From positions 1,488,001 through 1,552,000 of the forward strand of contig NZ_SJJZ01000002.1 in the NCBI RefSeq assembly GCF_004331345.1: DNA of 64,000 nt. The letters are read 5' to 3'. This DNA is from Kribbella soli (GTDB taxonomy: Bacteria > Actinomycetota > Actinomycetes > Propionibacteriales > Kribbellaceae). Position numbers and translations under genes: made by a program. The notes under the pieces were generated by a model. It did no database searches. It had not been told where the DNA came from and saw only the letters and a list, made by a program, of their open reading frames with translations. Positions 52,885 to 62,358 of this stretch are shown here, piece by piece (positions within the stretch are counted from its first letter, which is position 1; every line of letters begins with the position of its first letter).

Positions 52885-53634
52885 TCACACTCCTGTCCCG
52901 CCGAAGCGTTCGGTCCGGATCCGCGCCGCGTCGTACCCCAAAGCCACCAAGCCGGCCGCCGCCGTCTCGACGAACGCGGTCGGTCCACAGATATACGTGA
53001 GCGGCATCTGATCGGCTGCCCACCCGGCCATACTCAAGAGCATCGGGTCGATGCGTCCGCGATAGCCACGCCAGCTGCTCGGGGCCTCACGAGTCAACGT
53101 GATCGAAACATCGACGAGGTCGTAGGTCGCCATCTCCATGAGCTCCTCACGATAGATCAGCAGCTCGAGCGAGCGTGCCGAGCACAGCACACGAACAGGC
53201 ACTCTGCTACCGATCGCGCGGTGATACCGAAGCATCGACCGCAGAGGGACCAATCCAGATCCGCCGGCCACCAGGAACAACGGACCACCGAAGTCGTTGT
53301 CCCAGACGAAATGTCCGCCGACCGGGCCACGGAACTCGAGCTCATCGCCTGCTCGCAGCTCGTCCACCAGATAAGGCGAAACCTCGCCGTCGTCGAGTCG
53401 CTCGACGGTGAGCGAGAGGTACTCGTCCGTCGGCGCCGTCGCGATCGAATAGCTCCGTTCCGTCTGATACCCGTCGGGTGCTGTCAGCCGCACATCCAGG
53501 TGCTGACCTGCACGATGCCCGCGCCAATCAGGCACTGCGAGCGTGATGGTCTTCACCCGCGGCGTCTCGAAGGTCGTCGAGATCACCGTGCCGGTCTGCC
53601 ACGTCAGTCGCCGTAGTAGCGCTGCTCTTTCCAC
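52885..53634 (-). CDS. FAD-binding oxidoreductase, ferredoxin-reductase type
   Basis: About 249 residues from a GTG inside the 3' end of the upstream gene (31-base overlap). FAD site RSYSIATAP, NAD(P)H-binding LVAGGSGLVPLRSMLRYH, YICGPTAFVE near the end and a C-terminal RTERFGG are standard. No Fe-S domain is present. It should pass electrons to the neighbouring molybdopterin enzyme, a known gene pair. Confidence 0.9.
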   Translation of the reverse strand: MERAALLRRLTWQTGTVISTTFETPRVKTITLAVPDWRGHRAGQHLDVRLTAPDGYQTERSYSIATAPTDEYLSLTVERLDDGEVSPYLVDELRAGDELEFRGPVGGHFVWDNDFGGPLFLVAGGSGLVPLRSMLRYHRAIGSRVPVRVLCSARSLELLIYREELMEMATYDLVDVSITLTREAPSSWRGYRGRIDPMLLSMAGWAADQMPLTYICGPTAFVETAAAGLVALGYDAARIRTERFGGTGV

Positions 53635-54200
53635 GGGTCTCCGTAGTTGTGATAGCCGAACATCTCCCAGAAGCCGGGTTGATCTGCGGCGCGCAGGTCC
53701 AGACCACGGATCCACTTCGCGCTCTTCCAGAAGTACAGGTGCGGTACCAGCAGTCGCGCCGGCCCGCCATGCTCCGGATCAAGCGGCCGCCCGTCGTACT
53801 CGTCGACGACCCAGGCCCTCCCACCGCGGAGGTCCGCCAGCGGAATGTTTGTGGTGTAGCCGCCGTCGGAGAACGCCAAGGCATAGGCCGCCTGGGTCGG
53901 CGTCGCGTCCAGGAAGGTATCGAGAGATACGCCCGACCAGGCCATGTCCAGCTTCGTCCACTTCGTCACACAGTGGATGTCGACCGTGAACTTCTCGTGG
54001 GGCAACGCCTGGAATTCGGTCCACGACCACGAGACCGGCCTGTCGACGCCGCCACGGATCGTGAAGTCCCACGCGTCCAACGGCGTATACGGGGTCGGGC
54101 CGGCCGACAACACCGGGAAATCCCGCGTGACGTACTGCCCGGGCGGTACTCGCGAAGAATCCGCAGTACGCCGACCGACGAACCCTCTGGTGACAGCCAT
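53604..54200 (-). CDS. Sulfite-oxidase-like molybdopterin oxidoreductase
   Basis: 198 residues. The molybdenum-binding Cys lies in FTVDIHCVTKWTKLDMAWSG, followed by VSLDTFLDAT and the ARLLVPHLYFWKSAKWIRGL region, as in the sulfite oxidase/MsrP domain. No signal peptide or haem domain is seen. The ATG overlaps the dps stop by one base. The FAD reductase gene after it is its likely electron partner. Confidence 0.92.
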   Translation of the reverse strand: MAVTRGFVGRRTADSSRVPPGQYVTRDFPVLSAGPTPYTPLDAWDFTIRGGVDRPVSWSWTEFQALPHEKFTVDIHCVTKWTKLDMAWSGVSLDTFLDATPTQAAYALAFSDGGYTTNIPLADLRGGRAWVVDEYDGRPLDPEHGGPARLLVPHLYFWKSAKWIRGLDLRAADQPGFWEMFGYHNYGDPWKEQRYYGD

Positions 54201-54703
54201 CAGGCCTTCTCACCAAGCTGCACACGCAACAGCCACTGCTGCTTCTCCAACGCCCCTACCACCCTGACCAGTACGTCCTGCGTCACCAGATCCGCGGCCC
54301 CGATCGACTCGAGTCGCGCCCGGATCCGCTCAGCCACCGCCGCCACCCTCCGACCCAGCTCCCAGACCACTACGTGATCAGCCAGCGACCGCACCGCCAC
54401 AGGTTCGACCCGCGACCCAGCCGCCACTGCCGAGCTCTGTCCATCGGGTACGAAACCCAAGGTCACCGCACGCTCAGCGACAACATCCGCCAATTCGCGC
54501 CACTCCCCCACCAACTCATCGAGGAACAGATGAAGACCATGAGCGGCCGCCCCGACCACACTCCAGTGCAACTGCTTCCCGACCAGCGACAGATCGATCA
54601 GATCCTGCAGCACCACCTGCAGCTCCGCACCAACCGCCGCCCGCTCGTTCGGATTCTCCAACGGCGGCAACTGCACCGAATTAGCAACAGCTTCCGTAGA
54701 CAT
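54200..54703 (-). CDS. Dps-family ferritin-like protein (second copy)
   Basis: 167 residues. VLQDLIDLSLVGKQLHWSVV and HLFLDELVGEWRELADVVAE supply the ferroxidase site. Its sequence differs clearly from the Dps at 26324. It starts the operon with the molybdopterin oxidoreductase and flavin reductase, all overlapping. Confidence 0.9.
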   Translation of the reverse strand: MSTEAVANSVQLPPLENPNERAAVGAELQVVLQDLIDLSLVGKQLHWSVVGAAAHGLHLFLDELVGEWRELADVVAERAVTLGFVPDGQSSAVAAGSRVEPVAVRSLADHVVVWELGRRVAAVAERIRARLESIGAADLVTQDVLVRVVGALEKQQWLLRVQLGEKA

Positions 54704-54876
54704 ACCTCTTCAGTGTCACGCCCACCGCCGTACCTTTCCTCCCCACCCAAACCAATCGCTGCCAGCAGAACAACACGGAGGCGACGGCCCGGCCCTGGCC
54801 GTCCGGACCGTCGAGGCGAGCGCCGAGATGATGGGCTCGACACTCCGCGGGCCATCGAGGAACACGGAGGGATCGC

Positions 54877-55095
54877 ATGATGCCGGAGAACAGCGGCAAG
54901 GAGTTGACAGCGGACGAGATCCTGCAGCCGCCGAACCCGGGCGGTGCGGTCGGCTTCCGGTTGACCTGGTGCGCGCTCCGGCATCGGGCGCGGACGTCGC
55001 CGCAGAGCGACTGGGCGATGTCAGAGTGCGGTCGAGCCAAGGAGCTGGCCTATGCCGAAGGTCACTGCCATAGCGAGAGCGCCACCCAGTACTAG
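54877..55095 (+). CDS. Small hypothetical ORF
   Basis: A 72-codon frame (MMPENSGKELTADEILQPPN) with a ggaggg site before it. The tail overlaps the VIT1-type gene end by 75 bases on the other strand. Composition is only partly protein-like, so it may not be real. Nothing else is seen between 54704 and 55020. Confidence 0.3.
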   Translation: MMPENSGKELTADEILQPPNPGGAVGFRLTWCALRHRARTSPQSDWAMSECGRAKELAYAEGHCHSESATQY

Positions 55096-55746
55096 CCTCA
55101 GGGTGGCCGGCCACCGGCGGGCCTCACCCAGTTGGGCGCTCACAGCTCCGGTTCCGGCCAGGGCCAGCAGGACCACGACGAAAGTGATAGGGACACGAGT
55201 CCCCGGTCCAGGCAGGATGATCGCGATCAGGGGCAGCAAGGCGCCGACCGTGAACGCGAGAGCGGACGCACCGGCCGCATGCCAGGGGTTGGTCAATTCG
55301 TCGGGGTGAATCCCGAGTTCGGCCTCCGCATGCGCAACCAGCGCGTCGCGTTCGGTCAGTTCGGTCGCGACCCGCTTCGCCGTCTCCGGACGCAGCCCCT
55401 TGTGCACGTAGAGGGCAGCCAGCTCGGCCAGCTCATCGTCTGGTGACGCGGCCAGTTCGGCACGCTCCTTCGCCAGCAGGGCGCGTTCGGTGTCACGTTG
55501 GCTGCTGACCGAGACGTACTCCCCCAGCGCCATCGACACCGCGCCAGCCGCCAGACCGGCAACGCCCGCTGTCACGATGGCCACCGTGGACGTAGTGGCA
55601 CCGGCCACACCCACCACAAGCCCTGCCGTCGAGACGATGCCGTCATTGGCACCGAGTACACCGGCACGCAACCAGTTCAGGCGTCCGGCCAGTCCCCCGC
55701 GGTGCGGTTCACCGGGATGTGCGGGCACCTCTGCCGAGTGAGACAT
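55021..55746 (-). CDS. VIT1/CCC1-type iron or manganese transporter
   Basis: 241 residues. NWLRAGVLGANDGIVSTAGL is the N-terminal metal-binding helix of the family. More helices follow (VTAGVAGLAAGAVSMALGEY), then a charged metal-binding loop with ERALLAKERAELAASPDDEL and a C-terminal pair of helices. VIT1 moves Fe2+ or Mn2+ out of the cytoplasm. Its ATG overlaps the stop of the preceding gene by one base. Confidence 0.92.
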   Translation of the reverse strand: MSHSAEVPAHPGEPHRGGLAGRLNWLRAGVLGANDGIVSTAGLVVGVAGATTSTVAIVTAGVAGLAAGAVSMALGEYVSVSSQRDTERALLAKERAELAASPDDELAELAALYVHKGLRPETAKRVATELTERDALVAHAEAELGIHPDELTNPWHAAGASALAFTVGALLPLIAIILPGPGTRVPITFVVVLLALAGTGAVSAQLGEARRWPATLRLVLGGALAMAVTFGIGQLLGSTAL

Positions 55747-56252
55747 CAGCCCACCACGTACGGCGCGGGGCTCGCCACCAGCACGGCGGCGATCGCGATC
55801 CAGCGCGTCACCGTCTTCGATGCCGGACGCAACCAAGTACGACGCCCGACTGCCTGCTTGATCATCGTGGCGACACCGGCCGGATCAGGATCGTCGGACG
55901 GTGCCCGGGCGGCGGTCGCGATCGAGGTCGCCTCGTGCTCGCGCCACCAGACCACGATCGGCATCAGGGCGAGCGCGATTGCGGCGAAGATCGCCGAACT
56001 GCCGAGATCTGCGTGCTCGCGGATCAGGGCCGTCGACGCGACCCGGTCTTGCAGCCATTCACCCGCGCCCGCGGTGAGCGGCACCAAGACGACAACCGAC
56101 AGGGCCAGGAGCGCGTTGGCGCCGGCGAGGCGGCGACGTGCAGCGGGCGAGACAACGGTGAGGACCAGCAGCAGAGCCGACAACGGCAGGAGAACCACCA
56201 CTGCGCGGACCAGGATGATGTGCATCGGCAGGCCGTTCAATGTGTTCACTTT
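55746..56252 (-). CDS. DUF2231-like membrane protein
   Basis: About 168 residues from a GTG preceded by GAGGAG. It opens VNTLNGLPMHIILVRAVVVL, then PLSALLLVLTVVS, like DUF2231. Three or four helices are predicted. The two genes are coupled with the VIT1-type transporter by TGATG. Confidence 0.72.
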   Translation of the reverse strand, partial: KVNTLNGLPMHIILVRAVVVLLPLSALLLVLTVVSPAARRRLAGANALLALSVVVLVPLTAGAGEWLQDRVASTALIREHADLGSSAIFAAIALALMPIVVWWREHEATSIATAARAPSDDPDPAGVATMIKQAVGRRTWLRPASKTVTRWIAIAAVLVASPAPYVVG

Positions 56253-56359
56253 GTGCTCCTCGACTCCGCTGGTCTCCTCATCGTTCACGGGCCGGCATGA
56301 CCGGCACAGGGTCGAACGGCACGTTCAGCTGGTCATTGGTCCTGCCAGGCGACGCCGAG

Positions 56360-57130
56360 TCATGATCGCGTCCCCGCGCCGGCGAGGTCCTGGGGCTCGG
56401 AAGGGAGTCCAAGGTCCGCGGTGCGGCGACGGCTCCGGGCACCTAGGACAGTCGCGACGGCCAGGGACAGTACGGCGACAGCCGTGGCGCCGGCGTTGGT
56501 CCAGGGTGTCAGCGGCCTGTTGGAGACGAGTACAGCACGTGGTGGCAGGCTGCTCGGGACGACCCAGGTTCCGGTGACCGTGGCCGGACCGGGATGATTC
56601 CGGACGGCCACTATTCGCAGCGGCAACTGTCCGGTCGCCTCGACATCGACGGCGGAACCGTCCGCGGTGACCGAGATCAGGTACTTACCCGGCGGCAGAT
56701 TGCTCAGCGCGGTGCCGTCGTTCAGCTCCGCCTCGGTGCCTTGGGCAACGATCGGTGCGAAGCCCGACGTCGGGCGGGTCGACGGCCACGGGCACGTGTC
56801 GGCGTAGTCCGGATCCGACGAGCCGCCGGTAGCGGTCGCCGGCAGGCATCGATCCGTCAGCTGGTTCGCCCGGGTACCGGGGTCACCGGTGTCGTCGACG
56901 TTGATGAGCCACTTGTAGTGCGGCACCGGATCGTTCTCGTGCACGAATCCGGGACCTGAGTTCACCGACCGGGCACTGGCGACATGCAGCGTCAGGCTCC
57001 CCGGCCCGGCGGCCGCCGCAGGTGCCGCACCGCGCACCGCCTGGCCGGCCGACAACATCGCCGCGATCAGGCTGAGTCCGGCCACCGTCCGGACCCAGCG
57101 CCGCGACACAGCTCTCTGCTGGTACGTCAC
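56360..57130 (-). CDS. Secreted, membrane-anchored surface protein
   Basis: About 256 residues from a GTG with a GGGAGGG site. A signal peptide (WVRTVAGLSLIAAMLSAGQA) leads to a beta-rich extracellular part (SLTLHVASARSVNSGPGFVH, then LPPGKYLISVTADGSAVDVE), and a C-terminal helix (AGATAVAVLSLAVATVLGAR) is followed by basic residues. It may be the N-terminal part of a larger surface adhesin type. No function is known. Confidence 0.75.
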   Translation of the reverse strand: MTYQQRAVSRRWVRTVAGLSLIAAMLSAGQAVRGAAPAAAAGPGSLTLHVASARSVNSGPGFVHENDPVPHYKWLINVDDTGDPGTRANQLTDRCLPATATGGSSDPDYADTCPWPSTRPTSGFAPIVAQGTEAELNDGTALSNLPPGKYLISVTADGSAVDVEATGQLPLRIVAVRNHPGPATVTGTWVVPSSLPPRAVLVSNRPLTPWTNAGATAVAVLSLAVATVLGARSRRRTADLGLPSEPQDLAGAGTRS

Positions 57131-57298
57131 GATCCCTCCCCCATTTGCGTCCCCCGGCGGACGTCCCACGGACGTCACGCTGTCAGCGGCAACAGTGCGG
57201 CAGCGACCCGGTCGGCGGGCCCGGATGACACTGTTGTCACGCGACTCTCACGGAGGCCCGCGTCCGCCGGCGGACCGGCGACACAAACTCGTCATGGG

Positions 57299-58648
57299 TC
57301 AGACGGAGCTGAACAGCTCCGTGTGGATGCGACGCAGTGGGACTCCGAGGTCCCGCAGGTCCTGACAGATCCCGGCCACCATGGTCGGAGGACCGCACAG
57401 GAAGTACTCCAGGTGCCGTGCACGGCGTGGCAGAACCCGGGACAGCAGGTCGAGGTCGATCCGCCCGACCTCCCCGCGCCACCCCGCGTCCGGGGTCTCC
57501 ACGACCTCGATCACCTTCAGGTTCAGTCTGCCGCGCAACTCGTCGACCTGTCGGCTCAGGAGGATCCGGTCCTCGGTGCGGGCTCCCACGATCAGCCGGT
57601 GCCGACGGCCGTCACCGCGATCGGCGAGCGTGCGCAACATGCTCAGCAGCGGAGTGATTCCTACCCCGCCGGCGATCATCACGAAGCCTTCGGAGGCGCC
57701 GTGTCCCTCGATCGTGAACCCGCCGTACGGACCGTCGAGGAACACCCGCCGGCCGGGCCGCACCGCACTCACCAGCTCGGTGAAGTCCCCCAGCGCCTTG
57801 ATCGTGAACTCGACCCGCTCGGGATGTTCGGCGCTCGACGCCACACTGAACGGATGTTCCTCGAACACGAACGGCGAAGAACCGATCTTGATCCAGGCGA
57901 ACTGCCCGGCGTGGAACTGCATACCGCGATGGTGGTCGGCCCGGAGTACGAGCGTCACGGCATCGCCGGGTTCCAGGCGAACCATCTCGACCCGGTAGGC
58001 GTTGCGGCGCGCCCGCAGCGGCAGCCAGATCCATCTGCGGACGGCGAGACCGGCGGCCAGCGCGCCCATCGCGATGAACCACCCGCCCAGCAACGGATGA
58101 CGGACGAGGTGAGCGAGCCACCACACGTGCAGCCATGCCGTGGTCAGGACAACCGCCGCCAGGGCGTTGTGCACCAGCCGCCAGCCCTCGTAGCGCGGCT
58201 GGCGACGACGTCGGCGTACCGCCAGCCCGATCATCAGGAGCAGCGCGACGGTGGACGTCGTCGCGGCCCGGGCCGCCCAGGTGGTGTGCCAGAGCTCGAA
58301 GATCCGCAGACCACGCGGATCCACGAACAGCACGACGACCGCATGGAGCAGGACCAGGACGCCCGCCAGCATCGCGATAACGCGATGGATCCGCAGCACG
58401 GTCTCGATCCCGAACGTCGCGACGAGCCGATGGAGCCGGGCGGGAAGCACCACGGCGACTCCGAGTGTGGAGAACCCCACGATGCCCGCGCTCAGGGCCA
58501 GTCCCTCACCCGGCCTGATGTGGCTGTCGTGCAGGATCAGCCACGTGAGGAAGAACGGAAGCAGCAGGACGGCCAGGTACGCGGCGAACCATCGCAGCCG
58601 CGCAGCCAATCCGTACATGCGCATCGGGGCAGACCGAGAAGACGACAT
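57299..58648 (-). CDS. Ferric-reductase-like transmembrane flavoprotein
   Basis: 449 residues. An N-terminal ferric-reductase-type membrane domain of about six helices carries paired haem-ligand His (RIHRVIAMLAGVLVLLHAVV, RLVHNALAAVVLTTAWLHVW). FAD-binding (VFEEHPFSVASS) and NADP-binding (GGVGITPLLSMLRTLAD, FLCGPPTM) modules follow. Predicted to move electrons across the membrane to iron, oxygen or another acceptor. Start at MSSSRSAP preferred. Confidence 0.9.
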   Translation of the reverse strand: MSSSRSAPMRMYGLAARLRWFAAYLAVLLLPFFLTWLILHDSHIRPGEGLALSAGIVGFSTLGVAVVLPARLHRLVATFGIETVLRIHRVIAMLAGVLVLLHAVVVLFVDPRGLRIFELWHTTWAARAATTSTVALLLMIGLAVRRRRRQPRYEGWRLVHNALAAVVLTTAWLHVWWLAHLVRHPLLGGWFIAMGALAAGLAVRRWIWLPLRARRNAYRVEMVRLEPGDAVTLVLRADHHRGMQFHAGQFAWIKIGSSPFVFEEHPFSVASSAEHPERVEFTIKALGDFTELVSAVRPGRRVFLDGPYGGFTIEGHGASEGFVMIAGGVGITPLLSMLRTLADRGDGRRHRLIVGARTEDRILLSRQVDELRGRLNLKVIEVVETPDAGWRGEVGRIDLDLLSRVLPRRARHLEYFLCGPPTMVAGICQDLRDLGVPLRRIHTELFSSV

Positions 58649-58815
58649 CCGGCGACAACTCCTGACCGGTCGGGACCCCGATGAAACAGAGACGAAGGTA
58701 CACATCACGATCCGTCCCGTCGACTGCCGAAGCCAGAGCTCGTCCGGCTTTGCGGACGGCTTGCGTTACCAACCTGTGACCTGCTAACTTCCGTGCCCTA
58801 CAGACGGAGGCAGGA

Positions 58816-59454
58816 GTGAGCGACCAGCAGCTCACGGGGAGATACAACGTCCAGAGGCGACGGATTCGAGTGCGGCGGCTGACAGGCGCCGGAACCGTGC
58901 TCAGTGCGATCACCGTGGCCGTCGCAGGTGCCCTCCTCTTCGGCACGGACGGCGACCAGTCGGACACCGCGTTGTCAGCACCGCAGGCGAGAGCCGGCCG
59001 GCCGGCCCCGAAAGCCGCCCCGCCGACGCGACCGATCTCGAGGACAACACCTCAGCGCCCGAGCCGTGGTCAGGCAAGGCCGCGCCCCACGACCACCGCG
59101 GCGAAGCCACGTCTTCCGGTTACTCCGGTCACACCTACCCGCACCAGCGCGTCGGCGCCGAGCGGAGTCAGTCGGCTCCATCACCTCGGCGACCTGCTAC
59201 GTGACGACGCGCGACTGCTGGCCATCGACGAGCTGCGATCTGCGGCGGCACGCCTCGACCAGGCCGCCACTCAGCTCTCGGCCGGCGACACGGCACCGGC
59301 CGAGGCCTCGATTCAGAACGCGTTCGAGAAGATCGCCGACACTCAACGAACCGGAGACTGGCAGCCGAGCCGGACCGAGTCCCAACTCCTGGCATCGTTC
59401 GGCTACCGCCCGCCAGCCACCTCGCTCGCAACAGATCACCACCACGACGACTGA
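58816..59454 (+). CDS. Membrane-anchored protein with Pro/Thr-rich linker
   Basis: 212 residues from GTG. A membrane anchor (LTGAGTVLSAITVAVAGALL) is followed by a Pro/Ala/Thr/Arg-rich linker and a small helical domain (LAIDELRSAAARLDQAATQL, then EASIQNAFEKIADTQ). It looks like an outside-facing protein of unknown function. It is divergent from the ferric reductase gene. Confidence 0.65.
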   Translation: MSDQQLTGRYNVQRRRIRVRRLTGAGTVLSAITVAVAGALLFGTDGDQSDTALSAPQARAGRPAPKAAPPTRPISRTTPQRPSRGQARPRPTTTAAKPRLPVTPVTPTRTSASAPSGVSRLHHLGDLLRDDARLLAIDELRSAAARLDQAATQLSAGDTAPAEASIQNAFEKIADTQRTGDWQPSRTESQLLASFGYRPPATSLATDHHHDD

Positions 59455-59478
59455 ATCCACCGGTTGCGCCGTGGCTGC

Positions 59479-62193
59479 TCAGCGGGTGTCGCTGCCGGAC
59501 GAAGTCGGGGCGACGGCGGCGCGTCCGGCTTCGAGGCGGGCGATCGGGATTCGGTACGGCGAGCACGAGACGTAGTCCAGGCCCGCCCCGGCGAAGAACG
59601 CGATGGAGGCAGGGTCGCCACCGTGTTCGCCGCAAACGCCGATGACCAGGTCCGGGTTGCCCTTGCGGCCTTCGGCGACTGCGATCCCGACGAGCCGGCC
59701 GACGCCCTCGACATCCAGCGACTCGAACGGCGAGACCGCGAAGATGCCGGCGTCCAGGTAGCGCGGGAAGATCGAAGCCTCGACATCGTCGCGGCTGAAC
59801 GCCCACGTCAGTTGCGTGAGGTCGTTCGTGCCGAACGAGAAGAAGTCCGCGGACCGGGCGATGCGCTCAGCACCGAGCGCCGCCCGCGGCACCTCGATCA
59901 TCGCCCCGATCCGGGTCGCGACCACGCACCCGGTGGATGCCGCCACATCGGCAAGCACACTCTCGATCTCGTTCCGCACCAACCGCAGCTCCGCCTCGCC
60001 GGCGACCAGGGGCACCATGATCTCCGGGTACACCTCCAGCCCCTCTGCGGTCACCGCGGCGGCCGCCTCGGCGATCGCTCGGGTCTGCATGGCGAACAGC
60101 CCCGGGATGACGATCCCCAGCCGAACCCCGCGCAGGCCGAGCATCGGGTTGCTCTCGTGCATCCGCTGCACCGCCGTGAGGAGACGCTCGGCCTCAGGAT
60201 CAGGTGCGTCCGTCGCACGACCCACGGCCACCCGCACCGACAGATCGGTGAGGTCGGGCAGGAACTCGTGCAGCGGCGGATCGATCAGCCGTACGGTCAC
60301 CGGCAGACCGGCCATCGCACGGAAGATTCCGACGAAGTCAGCACGCTGCAGTTGCAGCAGATCCTCGAGCGCGGCCTCCTGCTCCGCAGCACCGTCCGCG
60401 AGCACGAGCCGCTCGACCAGCTTGCGCCGCTCCCCCAGGAACATGTGCTCGGTCCGGCACAGACCGATACCTCCGGCACCGAACCGGCGAGCGCGATCGG
60501 CATCGGCCGGGGTGTCCGCATTAGCATGTACGCCGAGCACTCGACGAGCATCCGCATGACGCAAGAGGCGATCCACGGCCCGTACGAGATCGTCCGACTT
60601 CGAGAGCTCCAGTCGCCCCTCGAAGTACTCGACCACAGGTGAAGCGACGACCGGGACCTCTCCGCGGTAGACGACGCCGGCCAGGCCGTCGAGGGAGAGC
60701 ATGTCCCCTTCCTCGATCACAACTCCGTCGGAGGTGACGGCCCGGCGAGCGACCGGATCGACGGTCAGGGTGTCGACACCGCAGACACACGTCTTTCCGA
60801 GCCCGCGGGCGACGACTGCCGCGTGTGACGTCTTGCCGCCCCTGGTGGTGAGGATTCCGACCGAAGCAAGCATGCCGGGCAGATCGTCGGGGTTCGTCTC
60901 ACGGCGGACAAGGATCACCTGCAGGCCTTCATCCCAGAACCTGCGGGCCGCAGCGGAGTCGAACGCCGCGATACCCACCGCAGCCCCTGGCGAGGCGGCG
61001 ACGCCGTGAGCCACCACCGGTACGTCGTGATCCTCGCCGAACCGCGGGAACATCAGTTGGCCGAGCTGCGCGCCGTTCACCCGGAGCAGCGCCTCGTCGA
61101 GGGTGATGAGCCCTTCGTCGACGAGCTGGACGGCAATCCGGAACGCAGCTGCGGCGGTCCGCTTCCCGACCCGCGTCTGCAGGATCCACAGCCGGCCGCG
61201 CTCGATCGTGAACTCGATATCGCACAGGTCCCGGTAATGCCGCTCCAAGGTCGACATCGCGGTCCGCAGCTCGACATCGCTCACCGGGTCGATCGCCGCC
61301 AACTGCGCCAGTGGAACGGTGTTGCGGACACCCGCGACAACGTCTTCGCCCTGGGCGTTCTGCAGGTAGTCACCGTAGACTCCGGTCGCGCCGGAGGCCG
61401 GATCGCGAGTGAACGCGACGCCGGTCCCGCTGTCGGATCCGCGGTTGCCGAAGACCATGGCCATCACGTTGACCGCCGTACCGAGATCGTCGGCGATGTG
61501 TTCCTGCCGCCGGTACAGACGGGCCCGCTCCGTCGACCATGAGCGGAGGACGGCACGAACCGCCAGGTCGAGCTGCTCCAGCGGGTCCTGCGGGAACGGC
61601 CTGCCCGCATAATCGGCGATCGCCCGCTTCAACGCCGTACAGGCACGCTCGATCGCCTCGGCCGGCAACTCCTCCGGCGTACCGACTCCCCACTGGGCGT
61701 ACTCAGTCGACACGGCCGCTTGCAGGAGCTCGTCAGGTACGTCGAGCACCGTCCGCGCGTACATCTGCAACAGCCGTCGGTACGAATCCCACGCGAAGTG
61801 ATCGTCACCTGAGTGCTTCGCAAGCCCCTGGACGGACGCGTCGGTCAGCCCGATGTCCAGGATGGTCTCCATCATCCCAGGCATGGAGAACTTCGCGCCG
61901 GAGCGCACTGACAGCAGCAGTGGATCAGCCGGGTCACCGAGCCGACGGCCCATCGTCGCCTCGAGGCGACCGAGATGCTCGGTGATCTCGTCGGCCACGC
62001 CCGGTGGCAGATCGCCGTTCTCCAGATAGGCCCGGCAAGCCGTTGTCCCGATCGTGAAACCCGGCGGGACCGGCAGCCCCAGGCGGGTCATCTCGGCGAG
62101 ATTGGCGCCCTTGCCGCCGAGCAGGTCCTTCTGGTCCATGCTTCCTTCGGCGAAGTCGAACACGTAGCGGGCAGTCGTCAGCGTTGCGGTCAT
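59479..62193 (-). CDS. ppdK: Pyruvate, phosphate dikinase
   Basis: About 904 residues, the full bacterial length. N-terminal ATP-grasp domain (LLGGKGANLAEMTRLGLPVP, SVRSGAKFSMPGMMETILDI), phosphohistidine domain TTRGGKTSHAAVVARGLGKT, C-terminal TIM barrel ending CGEHGGDPASI. It makes PEP from pyruvate, or works in reverse to yield ATP and PPi under energy limitation. The start at 62193 was chosen over an upstream ATG at 62211. A DevR-like box lies 53 bases upstream. No regulatory-protein gene (PPDK-RP) is adjacent. Confidence 0.95.
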   Translation of the reverse strand: MTATLTTARYVFDFAEGSMDQKDLLGGKGANLAEMTRLGLPVPPGFTIGTTACRAYLENGDLPPGVADEITEHLGRLEATMGRRLGDPADPLLLSVRSGAKFSMPGMMETILDIGLTDASVQGLAKHSGDDHFAWDSYRRLLQMYARTVLDVPDELLQAAVSTEYAQWGVGTPEELPAEAIERACTALKRAIADYAGRPFPQDPLEQLDLAVRAVLRSWSTERARLYRRQEHIADDLGTAVNVMAMVFGNRGSDSGTGVAFTRDPASGATGVYGDYLQNAQGEDVVAGVRNTVPLAQLAAIDPVSDVELRTAMSTLERHYRDLCDIEFTIERGRLWILQTRVGKRTAAAAFRIAVQLVDEGLITLDEALLRVNGAQLGQLMFPRFGEDHDVPVVAHGVAASPGAAVGIAAFDSAAARRFWDEGLQVILVRRETNPDDLPGMLASVGILTTRGGKTSHAAVVARGLGKTCVCGVDTLTVDPVARRAVTSDGVVIEEGDMLSLDGLAGVVYRGEVPVVASPVVEYFEGRLELSKSDDLVRAVDRLLRHADARRVLGVHANADTPADADRARRFGAGGIGLCRTEHMFLGERRKLVERLVLADGAAEQEAALEDLLQLQRADFVGIFRAMAGLPVTVRLIDPPLHEFLPDLTDLSVRVAVGRATDAPDPEAERLLTAVQRMHESNPMLGLRGVRLGIVIPGLFAMQTRAIAEAAAAVTAEGLEVYPEIMVPLVAGEAELRLVRNEIESVLADVAASTGCVVATRIGAMIEVPRAALGAERIARSADFFSFGTNDLTQLTWAFSRDDVEASIFPRYLDAGIFAVSPFESLDVEGVGRLVGIAVAEGRKGNPDLVIGVCGEHGGDPASIAFFAGAGLDYVSCSPYRIPIARLEAGRAAVAPTSSGSDTR

Positions 62194-62245
62194 GGGATAT
62201 GCCACCTCCATCTCCCAGGCTCCAGCGACCGGCACGACGTCCACA

Positions 62246-62259
62246 GGGCCGAAGGTCCC
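62246..62259 (-). promoter_or_regulatory. DevR/DosR-like box upstream of ppdK
   Basis: On the minus strand the sequence is GGGACCTTCGGCCC, close to the GGGACTTTNGNCCC core of the DevR/DosR box. The position 53 bases before the start codon is suitable for activation. ppdK is often part of hypoxia gene sets in actinobacteria. Confidence 0.6.
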
Positions 62260-62358
62260 GCCTGGATCAGACGCTCTGCCCTCGCCGATGTCGAGGGAGA
62301 CGACGGCGACCTTCGGCCAAGGCTCGAAGAGCTCCTGGTCCGGTGACGGTCATGGGAG

